Below are positions 37,326 to 45,537 of a DNA stretch of 64,000 bases, one piece after another. Below the pieces are notes generated by a model. It saw only the letters and a program-made list of their open reading frames with translations, was not told the origin of the DNA and searched no databases. The DNA is from Alphaproteobacteria bacterium (lineage in GTDB: Bacteria > Pseudomonadota > Alphaproteobacteria > UBA828): assembly GCA_011523425.1 (NCBI GenBank), contig WTGU01000029.1:20575-84574 (forward strand), in the 5' to 3' direction. The position numbers and the translations under genes are program-made. Position 1 is the first letter of the stretch; every line of letters begins with the position of its first letter.

Positions 37326-38249
37326 TCATTCGAAGGTGCGGGAGGCCCAGCGCACCTCGCCGATCACCTCCGCCTCGCGCGGCCAGGGAACCTCCGCCCA
37401 GGACGGGTGATCGCTGACAAGAAACCACTGCCGCCCGCGCCGGTCCAGCCGCTTGACCACCAGGCCCTCGCCGGTGCTGACGACGAAGATGCGCCCGGCG
37501 CGGCGACGGGTGCGATCCCGATCCACCAGGATCTTGGTGCCGGCGGGCAGGGTCGGCTCCATGGATTCGCCCCGCACGGAAATTACCACACAGCGCGTCG
37601 GGTCCATGCCGTGGTCGTCGAGCCAGTCGCGCCTGAACCAGACCGGCCCCTTGACCGGCGCCTCGTCGAGATTGACCGCCCCGCCGCCGGCCGCAGCCTC
37701 GACCTCGCGCGTCCCCACCGAGCGTGCGGCAGGCGGCACGCTGTCCTCGTTCGCCGCCGCGACCGGCCGCGCGTCGGAACCGCCGAAGCTGGCACCCGGC
37801 GCCGGCCGCAGCTCGTCCGGAATCGGATCGCCGCCGGCACCGGTGACGAGCCGGTTCAGGGCCTGCGCGCCCGCCTCCAGATCGCGCAGCGCGGCGGGCG
37901 AGAGGCCGCCTCGCGCGGCAGCACCCGCCTTGGGCGGAGCGCCGGACGGATCGTCGACACGGGGCTCGTGCAACGCCCTCACGCCGGTTGCGGGCGGCAG
38001 GGGTGACGGAGCGGATGCGCGCGCCTCCCCGGGCGGGCCGATGGAAAGCGAGAGCCCGAGAGCGGCGCAGATCTCGGCCGCACGGTCCACCGACGGCGCC
38101 TGCCGGCGGGTCGGGTCGAGAATGCCGCGCAGCGCCCAGGGCCGCAGACCATGCGCGGCCTCGAAGCGCCGCGCGCCCACGCCCGCCGCCTCCAGCGCGT
38201 CGCGCACGGCGCGGCGGATCTGCTCGCTCGGTCGGGGCCGACTCGACAT
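37326..38249 (-). CDS. S24-family phage repressor (CI/LexA-like)
   Basis: 307 residues. The N-terminal 70 residues look like a helix-turn-helix domain; a long low-complexity linker follows. The S24 peptidase domain at the C-terminus has the serine in RGESMEPTLPAG and lysine in GEGLVVKRLDRRG, so RecA-stimulated self-cleavage is expected. ATG at 38249 is almost at the predicted transcription start, so the mRNA may be leaderless. It is divergent from the small early gene and likely represses it. Confidence 0.85.
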   Translation of the reverse strand: MSSRPRPSEQIRRAVRDALEAAGVGARRFEAAHGLRPWALRGILDPTRRQAPSVDRAAEICAALGLSLSIGPPGEARASAPSPLPPATGVRALHEPRVDDPSGAPPKAGAAARGGLSPAALRDLEAGAQALNRLVTGAGGDPIPDELRPAPGASFGGSDARPVAAANEDSVPPAARSVGTREVEAAAGGGAVNLDEAPVKGPVWFRRDWLDDHGMDPTRCVVISVRGESMEPTLPAGTKILVDRDRTRRRAGRIFVVSTGEGLVVKRLDRRGRQWFLVSDHPSWAEVPWPREAEVIGEVRWASRTFE

Positions 38250-38323
38250 GTGCACAATATAGCACAAACGATCGTGCAGAAAAGTGCTTGATTCGACTAT
38301 GCGTGATCGTGCATATATGTTTA
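38250..38323. promoter_or_regulatory. divergent early/repressor promoter-operator region
   Basis: An AT-richer 74-bp gap. It contains the inverted repeat GTGC-N8-GCAC (38250-38265), two copies of GATCGTGCA (38270-38278 and 38305-38313), and GTGCAC within the first codons of the right gene (38327-38332). Leftward TATATT lies about 8 bp before the repressor ATG; rightward TTGATT (38288-38293) and an ATATAT box (38313-38318) precede ATG 38324. These sites probably bind the repressor; assignment is by inspection. Confidence 0.6.
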
Positions 38324-38584
38324 ATGGTGCACAGCGATCAACTCCTCGTCACCCTCATCCGCACATATGCGGCGGCCCGCGGCATCTCCGTCTCCTACGC
38401 CTCGCGCCTGCTCACCGGCAGCGGCGACACGGTGGACCGCATCGCTGCCGGGATGAGCGTCACCGCGCGCCGGGCCGAGGCCATCCTGGGCCGCGCGTCC
38501 GAGCGTTGGCCCGCCGGCCTCCCCTGGCCCGCCGGCATTCCCCGCCCGGCCGCGCGCGCCGACGACGACCGGGGCGCGGCATGA
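38324..38584 (+). CDS. small phage early protein, possible DNA-binding
   Basis: 86 residues. The first 60 look helical with a helix-turn-helix-like GISVSYASRLLTGSG and TARRAEAILGRASERWPAG, the pattern of small early proteins in alphaproteobacterial transposable phages. The tail is proline-rich. ATG at 38324 lies just after the predicted promoter, so it could be translated from a leaderless mRNA. It is the first rightward gene and would occupy the Ner/Cro position. Confidence 0.6.
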   Translation: MVHSDQLLVTLIRTYAAARGISVSYASRLLTGSGDTVDRIAAGMSVTARRAEAILGRASERWPAGLPWPAGIPRPAARADDDRGAA

Positions 38585-38633
38585 CCGGTCCGCGCCGGCC
38601 CTCGGGAACGCGAGGCGCGAGAAGGAGGATCAG

Positions 38634-39179
38634 ATGACCCGACCGTCCCCGCAGTTGCCGGGCCCCATGCAAGAGATCGTCGCTCTCGCCCGCGCCTTCG
38701 CGGCCGCGCGGGAGGCGACGGAGACGTTGGCGGACGACATCCGGGCGCTGCAGCGCAAGGCGCTCAGCGGCAGGCTGCGTGCGCTCCGCAGCCGCATCGC
38801 CGAGCAGGCGGCGGCCGAGGAGGCGCTGCGCGAGGCGATCCGGGCCCGGCCCGATCTCTTCATCCGCCCGCGCACGGTCGCCATCGACGGCGTCAGGTTC
38901 GGTCTGCGCAAGCAGCCGGGCGCCGTCGCGCTCGGCGACGAGGCGCAGGCGATCAGGCGGCTTCGCGCCCGCTTCCCCGAACGGGCCGAGGCACTGATCC
39001 GGGTGCGGGAGACACTCGACCGCCAGGCGCTGCGCCGGCTCACCGCCGCGGAGCTCGCGCAGATCGGCGTCACCGTCGAGAAGGCGACGGACGAGGTGAC
39101 CATCGCGACGGCACGGAGCGAGCTCGACGGCATCCTCGTCGCCCTGCTCGACGACACGGGCCCGGCGGAGGCGGCATGA
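38634..39179 (+). CDS. Gam-like host-nuclease inhibitor or related phage protein
   Basis: 181 residues. The first half is a coiled coil (ALRSRIAEQAAAEEALREAI). The second half has RTVAIDGVRFGLRKQPGAV, EALIRVRETLDRQALRR and GVTVEKATDEVTIA, an order similar to Mu Gam-type DNA-end-binding proteins. DUF3164-type early proteins are an alternative. A strong GAAGGAGGA ribosome site precedes ATG 38634. Its stop overlaps the GemA start (ATGA). Confidence 0.55.
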   Translation: MTRPSPQLPGPMQEIVALARAFAAAREATETLADDIRALQRKALSGRLRALRSRIAEQAAAEEALREAIRARPDLFIRPRTVAIDGVRFGLRKQPGAVALGDEAQAIRRLRARFPERAEALIRVRETLDRQALRRLTAAELAQIGVTVEKATDEVTIATARSELDGILVALLDDTGPAEAA

Positions 39180-39877
39180 CGGAACGACTCATTCATATCC
39201 CTCAGGCGCCGGGCGCTCGCTCCGCGAGCTTGGCTACGCGCCTATCGGCGCGCGGCGCGGTCGCGCCGTCCGGGCCTGACGGCCCGGCCCTCCCCGCAGG
39301 GCCGGCCACGCGCAAGCTGCGGGCGCTCTGGATCAGCGCCTTCCATCTGGGTATCGCGCGCGAGCGCTCCGATGCGGCGCTCGCGGACTGGGTCTGCCGC
39401 CGAACGGGCCTCGACGCCGATACCGGCGCCGCGTCCGCCGATCTTGCCGGCGCCGCCCGCGCGCTCGAGGCCTGGCTCGCGCGTGCCGCGGGCGTCGACT
39501 GGCGGCCGCACCTCTCCCTCGGTCGCGACGGCCGGGTGCGGGAGACGCGCCACCCCCGGGCACGGGTGCTGGAAGCGCAGTGGCGCCTGCTCCATCGCCG
39601 CGGCCTGGTTCGCATCGGCAGCCTCGCCGCGCTCGGCGCCTATGCCGCCCGCCACGCCGGCCTCGAGCGCCTCGATTCGCACCTCGCGCTCACCGATTCC
39701 CAGGCCGATGCGCTGATCCGTCATCTCGGCAAGCGGCTGCGGGCGGCGCTCGACGCCTGCGACGAACGCGGGGCGAAGACGGCCGAAGCCCCCTGGAAGA
39801 AGCGCAGGAAGCGGCTCGGCCGTCGCGGGGCGCGGCCTGCGGCGTGCCCTCATCCGTTCGCCTCGACCGGTGAGTGA
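39176..39877 (+). CDS. GemA (Mu gp16-like, DUF1018) early regulator
   Basis: 233 residues. After an N-terminal insert the DUF1018 core starts at TRKLRALWISAFHLGIAR and continues ALADWVCRRTGLDAD, ARALEAWLARAAGVDWRP. A C-terminal zone may be a second helical domain ending in a basic tail. In Mu, GemA modulates host DNA supercoiling and growth. Residues about 8-38 are encoded by repeat copy D (IPQAPGARSASLATR), which no DUF1018 protein needs. Start ATG at 39176 overlaps the preceding stop. Confidence 0.78.
   Translation: MTERLIHIPQAPGARSASLATRLSARGAVAPSGPDGPALPAGPATRKLRALWISAFHLGIARERSDAALADWVCRRTGLDADTGAASADLAGAARALEAWLARAAGVDWRPHLSLGRDGRVRETRHPRARVLEAQWRLLHRRGLVRIGSLAALGAYAARHAGLERLDSHLALTDSQADALIRHLGKRLRAALDACDERGAKTAEAPWKKRRKRLGRRGARPAACPHPFASTGE
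39197..39289 (+). repeat. palindromic repeat family 1, copy D (inside GemA gene)
   Basis: In rightward orientation: ATCCCTCAGGCGCCGGGCGC, GCTCGCTCCGCGAGCTTGG, then GCGCCGTCCGGGCCTGAC and the hairpin end CCGGGCC-TGAC-GGCCCGG. It encodes IPQAPGARSASLATR and AVAPSGPDGPAL in the same frame as copies A and C. Confidence 0.88.
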
Positions 39878-39952
39878 CCCCCTCTACCGTCCGGGGCAGG
39901 GACGGCACGACCGGGCGCGCACGTGAGCCGGGGCAGAGGCGGCATCGCTGAC

Positions 39953-40303
39953 ATGAATGCCTGCGACCGCGCCCTTCCCGGCGTCCTCGACGAGATCGCC
40001 GGCGTCGCCGGAAAGGCGACCGCCATCAGGATGGCGCTGGCCTGGGGCGGCCGCGAGGTTCACATCCCCAAGCCGCGCCATCTCGCCCGCCATCCGGATC
40101 ACCCGCTCGCCCGCCTGCTGGAGGCGGAGGGGACCGCGCTCAAGGTGGCGGACTATCTTGGCGGCTGCAGCGTCTACCTGCCCCGCGCCAGGCGTGCCTG
40201 CGCCATCCACCTCGCCGCCGCCGGCGCGACCCCGGCGGAGGTCGCCGCCCGCCTCGCCATCGCCCCCGGTGTCGCCCGCCGCTACGTCCGCGGCGCGCCC
40301 TGA
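39953..40303 (+). CDS. Mor-like transcription activator
   Basis: About 116 residues. The pattern GGREVHIPKPRHLARHPDHP with a following RACAIHLAAAGATPAEVAARLAI helix-turn-helix resembles the Mor/C family, which activates middle or late promoters in Mu. ATG at 39953 is chosen; a GTG at 39923 would add ten residues. It is the last recognisable phage gene on the right. Confidence 0.7.
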   Translation: MNACDRALPGVLDEIAGVAGKATAIRMALAWGGREVHIPKPRHLARHPDHPLARLLEAEGTALKVADYLGGCSVYLPRARRACAIHLAAAGATPAEVAARLAIAPGVARRYVRGAP

Positions 40304-40486
40304 GCGCCGGCCGCATGAGTGCTATGATCGGGGAGCGGGTCTTGCGCCGTTGCACGCCCGGCGTGCGATGACCACATCATCCGTGGCGGCGCCCCTCCGT
40401 CGCCGCTCCGGCCACGGACGAGGATCGGGCGACCGGCTCATCCGGCGGCAGCCTCCGAGCGCAGGGAAACGAAAGGGTACGCCGTC

Positions 40487-40981
40487 ATGTCCCAGACACT
40501 GCACCCCACGAAGATCGACATCGCCGACAACACGCGCCAAGCGATGGTCGGCCTCCTCAACGCCCGCCTGGCCGACGCGGTCGACTTAGCCACCCAGATG
40601 AAGCAGGCGCACTGGAACGTGAAGGGCCCCTCCTTTATCGCGCTGCACGAGCTCTTCGACGGCATCCACACCGCCGTCCAGGGTCACGTCGACAACCTGG
40701 CGGAACGCATCACCGCGCTCGGCGGCACCGCGCGCGGCACGGCAGAGGTCGCGGCATCGGCATCCGCGCTCCCCGCCTATCCGCTGGACATCCACTCGGG
40801 CGCCGACCACGTGGAGGCGGTCAGCGCAGCGCTCGCCGCCTTCGGCACGGGCATCCGCGCCGCCATCGCCGAGGCCGGAGAGGCCGGCGACGCCGACACC
40901 GAGGATCTCTTCGTCGAGGTCTCGCGCGATATCGACAAGAACCTCTGGCTGGTGGAGGCCCACGCGCAGGAGCCGCGCTAG
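40487..40981 (+). CDS. dps: Dps-family DNA-protection/ferritin protein
   Basis: 164 residues. The dodecameric mini-ferritin binds DNA and oxidises iron at subunit interfaces. The ferroxidase residues are recognisable in KQAHWNVKGPSF (His), ALHELFDGIH (Asp/Glu) and VDNLAERITALGG (Glu). The C-terminal segment RDIDKNLWLVEAHAQ is typical. No obvious OxyR or other site is apparent in the short upstream gap. It lies just right of the prophage. Confidence 0.93.
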   Translation: MSQTLHPTKIDIADNTRQAMVGLLNARLADAVDLATQMKQAHWNVKGPSFIALHELFDGIHTAVQGHVDNLAERITALGGTARGTAEVAASASALPAYPLDIHSGADHVEAVSAALAAFGTGIRAAIAEAGEAGDADTEDLFVEVSRDIDKNLWLVEAHAQEPR

Positions 40982-41377
40982 AGTACTATCCGAGCGAATG
41001 GGATCATCGCTGATTGGCGCACGGTTCAATTCTCTCGTGTACTAAGGCGCGAGAATCCCCCCACCTCACCCCGACCCTCTCCGCCCCCAGGGGCGGAGAG
41101 GGAGAATTTGCCGTTGCCGTCTACGTTCCCCCTCCGCCTTCGGGGGAGGGGGACAGGGGGAGGTGGGAGTCTTCCGACCGCAGTGATCTGGTAAGATCGG
41201 AAAGTGCTGTAGACCGGATTGCCCCAGGGCGCTTGTCGTTGCACGGCAGGCGCCCTTCAAATCCCCCACACCGTCGATACCCGCAACGTCGTCGCCGCCG
41301 CCGTCGAAGACCGTTGACTCGCCTCCGCACGATGGGTCAGGATTTTACCCAGAGTGAAATGAGGGGCGCCCCGGGGA
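40982..41377. other. 396-bp intergenic region with family-2 repeat
   Basis: Between dps and the XRE-cupin gene. The most visible content is the two-hairpin repeat at 41057-41178. No convincing small gene or RNA is seen in the remainder. A promoter for the XRE-cupin gene is expected but not clear. Confidence 0.5.
41057..41178 (+). repeat. two-hairpin GC repeat (family 2), complete intergenic copy
   Basis: Hairpin one: CCCTCTCCGCCCC-A-GGGGCGGAGAGGG. A linker with GCCGTTGCCGTCTACG follows. Hairpin two: CCCCCTCCGCC-TTC-GGGGGAGGGGG, continuing ACAGGGGGAGGTGGGAGTC. This is BIME/REP-like and could act as a terminator or RNA-stability element for dps. Confidence 0.85.
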
Positions 41378-41998
41378 ATGGCAGAGACGTCTGGGACGGC
41401 ACGGCCGGCGGAGACGGACGCCCCCCTGGGGAAGCGACTGCGCGACCGCCGCCGGCAGCTCGGGCTCACGCTCAAGGACGTCGCCGACGGTGCCGGCCTC
41501 TCGGTCGGCTTCATCTCCCAGATCGAACGCGGGCTGAACGCGCCCTCGCTCTCGTCGCTCGCCGCCATTGCCGGCGTGCTGCGCACCCACGTCACCGAGT
41601 TCCTCGCCCCGCCCCGCCCCGATGCGCCCTTCACGCTGCACGGCGAGAGGCGCAGCTTCGCCATCGAGAAGCACGCGCTCCGCTACGAGCGCGTCTCGGC
41701 GTCCTTTCCCGGCAGCGTTCTCAACAGCGTCATCATCCACAAGCCGCCGGGGCACCGCTCCGAGTGGATCAGCCACGAGGGCGAGGAGCTTTTCTACGTG
41801 CTGGAAGGGGCGATTACCGTCGAGACCGAGGACAAGAGCACCATCCTAGAGGCGGGCTCCTCCATCCATTTCAAGTCGACGCAGCGGCATTCGAGCTGGA
41901 ACCACGGCACGGCGACGGCCGTGATCCTGCATGTCTGCACGTCGGACATTTTCGGCGACCACAGCAAGCGGCCGCAGGCGGCCGAGATCGAAGAGTGA
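41378..41998 (+). CDS. XRE-family regulator with cupin domain
   Basis: 206 residues. An N-terminal helix-turn-helix (GKRLRDRRRQLGLTLKDVA, GLSVGFISQIERGLNAPS) is joined to a C-terminal cupin (SEWISHEGEELFYVLEGAI, LEAGSSIHFKSTQRHSSWN). Such proteins usually sense a small metabolite and control a neighbouring catabolic operon. It lies 19 bp before the peptide-binding protein gene on the same strand, so it probably regulates the transporter-hydantoinase operon. Confidence 0.9.
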   Translation: MAETSGTARPAETDAPLGKRLRDRRRQLGLTLKDVADGAGLSVGFISQIERGLNAPSLSSLAAIAGVLRTHVTEFLAPPRPDAPFTLHGERRSFAIEKHALRYERVSASFPGSVLNSVIIHKPPGHRSEWISHEGEELFYVLEGAITVETEDKSTILEAGSSIHFKSTQRHSSWNHGTATAVILHVCTSDIFGDHSKRPQAAEIEE

Positions 41999-42017
41999 GA
42001 CCAGGGAGAACCATGAC

Positions 42018-43610
42018 ATGAGAACACTACTGAAACTGCTGTCGGCGGCCTCGCTGGTGGCAGCACTCGGGGCGATCCCCCAGATCGTCCAGGCCGGCGG
42101 CGTGCTGCGCCTGGACGAGGTCGCGGTCGGCGAGCTGGATCCCGCCAAGGCGTCCGACTACGCCGACTCCATCCTGATGTTCAACGTGTACGACACCCTC
42201 GTCATCCCGCAGCAGGGCGCGCCCGGCCACGATCCGCACCTGGCCGCGAGCTGGGAGGGCGAAGGCACGAGCTTCACCTTCACGCTCCGCGACGACGTGA
42301 CGTTCCAGAGCGGCAACCCGCTGACCGCCGACGACGTGGTCTTCTCGCTCGACCGCATGCAGACGATCGGCCAGGGCCTCTCCTACCTGTTCGTGAGCGT
42401 CGAGGGTGCCGAGGCGGTGGACGCGAACACCGTGCGCTTCACCCTCTCGCAGCCCTATGCGCCCTTCGTCTCGTCGCTGGTGCGGCTCCCCATCGTCGAC
42501 AAGCAGCTCGTCATGGCCAACCTCGGCGAGGGCGAGGGCGAGATGGGGGACTGGGGCCAGGCCTTCCTTTCGGGCAACGGGGCCGGCACCGGCGCCTATC
42601 GCGTCGTCTCCCACAACCCGCAGGAAGAGACGGTGATGGAGAAGAACGCGGGCTACTTCCTGCCCATCGCCGAGTCTGCGCCGGACACCGTGCGGCTCCG
42701 CTACGGACTGGAGGCGGCCACGGTGCGCACCCTCATCGCCCAGGGCGAGCACGACATCTCCTCGCAGTGGGTGCCGCCGGAGGTGCTCGGCGCGCTTTCC
42801 GGGGGAGGCGCGCAGCTGCTCACCGAGGGCGGCGTGACCGGCTTCTACATGAAGCTGAACACGACCAAGCCGCCGCTCGACGACGTGCACTGCCGCCTCG
42901 CGCTGGCCAAGGCCTTCGACTACGAGGGCGGCGTCAAGATCATCGCGGTCACCGACGAGGTCTCGCAGGGGACACTCTCCACCGGCGCGATCCCGGCCGC
43001 GATGCTGGGCGCCAACCCGCGCGAGAAGGCGCAGACCCGCGATCTCGATGCGGCGCGCCAGCACCTGGCTGACTGCAAGTACTCGCCGGAGGACTTCGTG
43101 CTGGAGGTCACCTGGATCGGCGAGGTGCCGCTCGAGGAGCGGTTCGCGCTGCTCATGCAGGCGAACTTCGCGGAGATCGGCATCACCTCTGAAATCAGGA
43201 AGATCCCGTGGGCCTTGTTCGCGGAGCAGGTCTCGAACGCCGAGACCACGCCGAACGTCTCGCAGGTCTATGTCACGGCCGTGACCGGCGATACCGACAC
43301 GCTGCTCTACGGCATGTACCACTCCAGCGCGGCCGGCACCTGGCAGTCGCCCGAGCACCTCAACGACGCCGAGGTGGACCGCCTGCTGGATGCCGGGCGC
43401 ACGGGCGCGACGCCGGAAGCGCGGCAGGAGGCCTACTCGGCGCTCAACGACCGGCTGATAGCGATCTCGCCCACCATCTACGCCCACGACTCGCAGTCGG
43501 TCTTCGCGGCGTCCAACCGGGTCAGGGTGCCGGCGCTGAGCGATCCGGCCATGGCCTTCGGTCTCGACGGCTTCGGCTTCACCTTCCGCCTCATGGAAAT
43601 GACCGAGTAG
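42018..43610 (+). CDS. ABC transporter solute-binding protein (family 5)
   Basis: 530 residues. A signal peptide ending VQAGG precedes an SBP_bac_5 (DppA/OppA-type) body: YDTLVIPQQGAPGHDPHLA, FTFTLRDDVTFQSGNPLTADDVVFSLDRM. It is periplasmic and captures a peptide- or opine-like solute for the permeases downstream. The ATG at 42018 is the chosen start because the signal peptide begins there. The ligand may be the cyclic amide degraded by the following enzymes. Confidence 0.93.
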   Translation: MRTLLKLLSAASLVAALGAIPQIVQAGGVLRLDEVAVGELDPAKASDYADSILMFNVYDTLVIPQQGAPGHDPHLAASWEGEGTSFTFTLRDDVTFQSGNPLTADDVVFSLDRMQTIGQGLSYLFVSVEGAEAVDANTVRFTLSQPYAPFVSSLVRLPIVDKQLVMANLGEGEGEMGDWGQAFLSGNGAGTGAYRVVSHNPQEETVMEKNAGYFLPIAESAPDTVRLRYGLEAATVRTLIAQGEHDISSQWVPPEVLGALSGGGAQLLTEGGVTGFYMKLNTTKPPLDDVHCRLALAKAFDYEGGVKIIAVTDEVSQGTLSTGAIPAAMLGANPREKAQTRDLDAARQHLADCKYSPEDFVLEVTWIGEVPLEERFALLMQANFAEIGITSEIRKIPWALFAEQVSNAETTPNVSQVYVTAVTGDTDTLLYGMYHSSAAGTWQSPEHLNDAEVDRLLDAGRTGATPEARQEAYSALNDRLIAISPTIYAHDSQSVFAASNRVRVPALSDPAMAFGLDGFGFTFRLMEMTE

Positions 43611-43678
43611 ACTTTCCCGCGGCGGGGCGGGCGCGCCGGCAATGCCGTTGGCGTGTCCGTCCCGCCGCGTAGAGGCGG

Positions 43679-44707
43679 GTGGTGACGCCGACGATCCTCG
43701 TATTCGCCAGGCGCGTCGGAACCTCATGCATCGTCCTGCTGGGGGTTTCGATGCTGATCTTCGCGGTCGCCCGGGTGATCCCGGGCGATCCCGCACGCAT
43801 CGCGCTCGGCCCCAGCGCAACCCACGAGGCGGTCGACAAGCTCCGGGCCGAGCTCCGCCTCGACGAGCCGATCACCGTCCAGTACGGGCACTTTCTGAGC
43901 GACCTCGCGCAGGGCGACCTCGGCATCTCGCTCTACACCAACCGGCCCGTGGTGGTGGACATCGCGCAGTTCCTGCCCGCCACCCTCGAGCTGATCTTCG
44001 TCGCCGGCGCCATGATGATCCTGATCGGGCTGCCGCTCGGCATCGCGTCCGCGCGCTACCGAGGAAGCTGGGTGGACAATTCCATCCGCCTCGTGGCGCT
44101 GCTCGGGGTCTCGGCCCCGAGCTTCGTCTGGGCCGTGATCCTGATGCTGCTGTTCGCCTATTTCCTGCCGCTCTTCCCCATCGCGGGCCGCATCTCGGAC
44201 ACCTACGCCATCGAGCAGGTCACCGGATTCCTGACGATCGACACGCTGATCGCCGGCAACCTCGGCGCCTTCGGCAATGCCGCCTGGCACATCATCCTGC
44301 CCGCCTTCGCGCTGGCGCTTTCCGGGATCGGCCAGACGGCCAGGCTCACGCGCGCCAACATGGTGGAGACCTACGACAAGCCCTTCATCGAGATGGCGCG
44401 CTCCTACGGCGTGCCCGATCGCCGCATCGCCGGCCGCTACGCCTTCAAGCCCTCGCTCATCCCCTCGCTCACCATCATCGGGCTCGACTTCGCGGCGATG
44501 CTCGGCAACGCCTTCCTGGTCGAGGCGGTGTTCGCCTGGCCCGGCCTGTCGCGCTACGGCGTCTCGGTGATCCTGCGCAAGGACCTCGATGCCATCGTCG
44601 GCACGGTGCTCATCATCTCGGCGACCTTCCTCATCATGAACCTCATCGTCGACGTGCTGGTCACCTTCATTAATCCGCGCATCCGCTATTCCCGGGGGCG
44701 GACATGA
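43679..44707 (+). CDS. ABC transporter permease, DppB-type
   Basis: 342 residues. A first transmembrane segment near residue 20 (SCIVLLGVSMLIFAVARVIPGDPA) and five more downstream. The EAA-type loop is in ETYDKPFIEMARSYGVPDRRI. The typical C-terminal INPRIRYS follows. Start is GTG at 43679. Its stop overlaps the next permease start (ATGA). Confidence 0.93.
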   Translation: MVTPTILVFARRVGTSCIVLLGVSMLIFAVARVIPGDPARIALGPSATHEAVDKLRAELRLDEPITVQYGHFLSDLAQGDLGISLYTNRPVVVDIAQFLPATLELIFVAGAMMILIGLPLGIASARYRGSWVDNSIRLVALLGVSAPSFVWAVILMLLFAYFLPLFPIAGRISDTYAIEQVTGFLTIDTLIAGNLGAFGNAAWHIILPAFALALSGIGQTARLTRANMVETYDKPFIEMARSYGVPDRRIAGRYAFKPSLIPSLTIIGLDFAAMLGNAFLVEAVFAWPGLSRYGVSVILRKDLDAIVGTVLIISATFLIMNLIVDVLVTFINPRIRYSRGRT

Positions 44708-45537
44708 GGCGCGCGGTCGCGATCCTGACCTCGAACCCGCTCTCCATGCTGGGGCTGATTCTGATCGGCATCATCCTCTTCTGCGCCGTCTTCGCCGACT
44801 TCATCGCGCCCTTCCCCGAGCATCGCGGCGCCGTCGTCGACTTCGCCAACTTCAACCAGCCGCCCAACTGGCCCCATCTCATGGGGACCGATCTGGTCGG
44901 CCGCGATCTCTTCAGCCGCGTCATCTACGCCTACCGGATCTCGCTGATCCTCGGCGCCGTGGTGCTCGCCATCGCGGTTCCCATCGGCGTGACGGTGGGG
45001 CTGATCGCCGGCTACTTCGGGCGCTACGCCGACTACGTGCTGATGCGCGTGACCGACGTCTTCCTCTCGATCCCGCCTCTGGTGCTGGCCATGTCGATCA
45101 TGGGGGTGCTGGAGCCGACGCTCATCAACGGGATGATCGCGGTCACCGCGATGTGGTGGCCGTGGTACGCGAGGCTCGTCTACAACATGACCCGGGCGGA
45201 GAAGGAGGAGGGCTACGTGCTCGCGGCCGAGGTGATCGGCGCCTCGCCGCTGCACGTGATGTTCCGCGAGATCCTGCCGAACTGCTTCCCCTCCATCATC
45301 ACCAAGATGACGCTCGACCTCGGCTTCATCATCCTCATCGCCTCCTCGCTCTCCTTCCTCGGCCTCGGCGTGCAGCCGCCGACGCCCGACCTCGGCTCGA
45401 TGGTCGCCGACGGCGCCAAGTACCTGCCCGATTCGTGGTGGCTCACCATCTTCCCAAGCCTCGCCATCCTGGTCGCGGTATTCGGCTTCAACCTCATCGG
45501 CGACGCCATGCGCGAGCTCTTCGGAGCCGACCAATGA
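44704..45537 (+). CDS. ABC transporter permease, DppC-type
   Basis: 277 residues with an N-terminal membrane segment, the HLMGTDLVGRDLFSRVIY signature and the EAA loop EGYVLAAEVIGASPLHVMF. The C-terminus has FLGLGVQPPTPDLGSMV. It pairs with the DppB-type permease and overlaps it and the next gene by four bases each. Confidence 0.94.
   Translation: MRRAVAILTSNPLSMLGLILIGIILFCAVFADFIAPFPEHRGAVVDFANFNQPPNWPHLMGTDLVGRDLFSRVIYAYRISLILGAVVLAIAVPIGVTVGLIAGYFGRYADYVLMRVTDVFLSIPPLVLAMSIMGVLEPTLINGMIAVTAMWWPWYARLVYNMTRAEKEEGYVLAAEVIGASPLHVMFREILPNCFPSIITKMTLDLGFIILIASSLSFLGLGVQPPTPDLGSMVADGAKYLPDSWWLTIFPSLAILVAVFGFNLIGDAMRELFGADQ

Larger units (their letters stand above)
15875..40303. mobile_element. 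degenerate Mu-like prophage with siphovirus-type tail
   Basis: Gene content matches transposable phages: S24 repressor, Gam-like, GemA and Mor-like early genes, Mu gp28-like terminase, gpI-like protease/scaffold, DUF2190 decoration protein, capsid, DUF1320, gpG-like morphogenesis protein, and a non-contractile tail module ending in a J-like protein. Not found between these limits: transposase A and B, portal, gpF, lysozyme/holin/spanin and small terminase genes. Two rightward metabolic genes stand between terminase and protease where portal and gpF belong. The limits are the outermost phage-like genes; I could not identify terminal TG..CA ends or target duplications. The left end is about 240 bp from atpH, the right end about 180 bp from dps. 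Confidence 0.8.
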
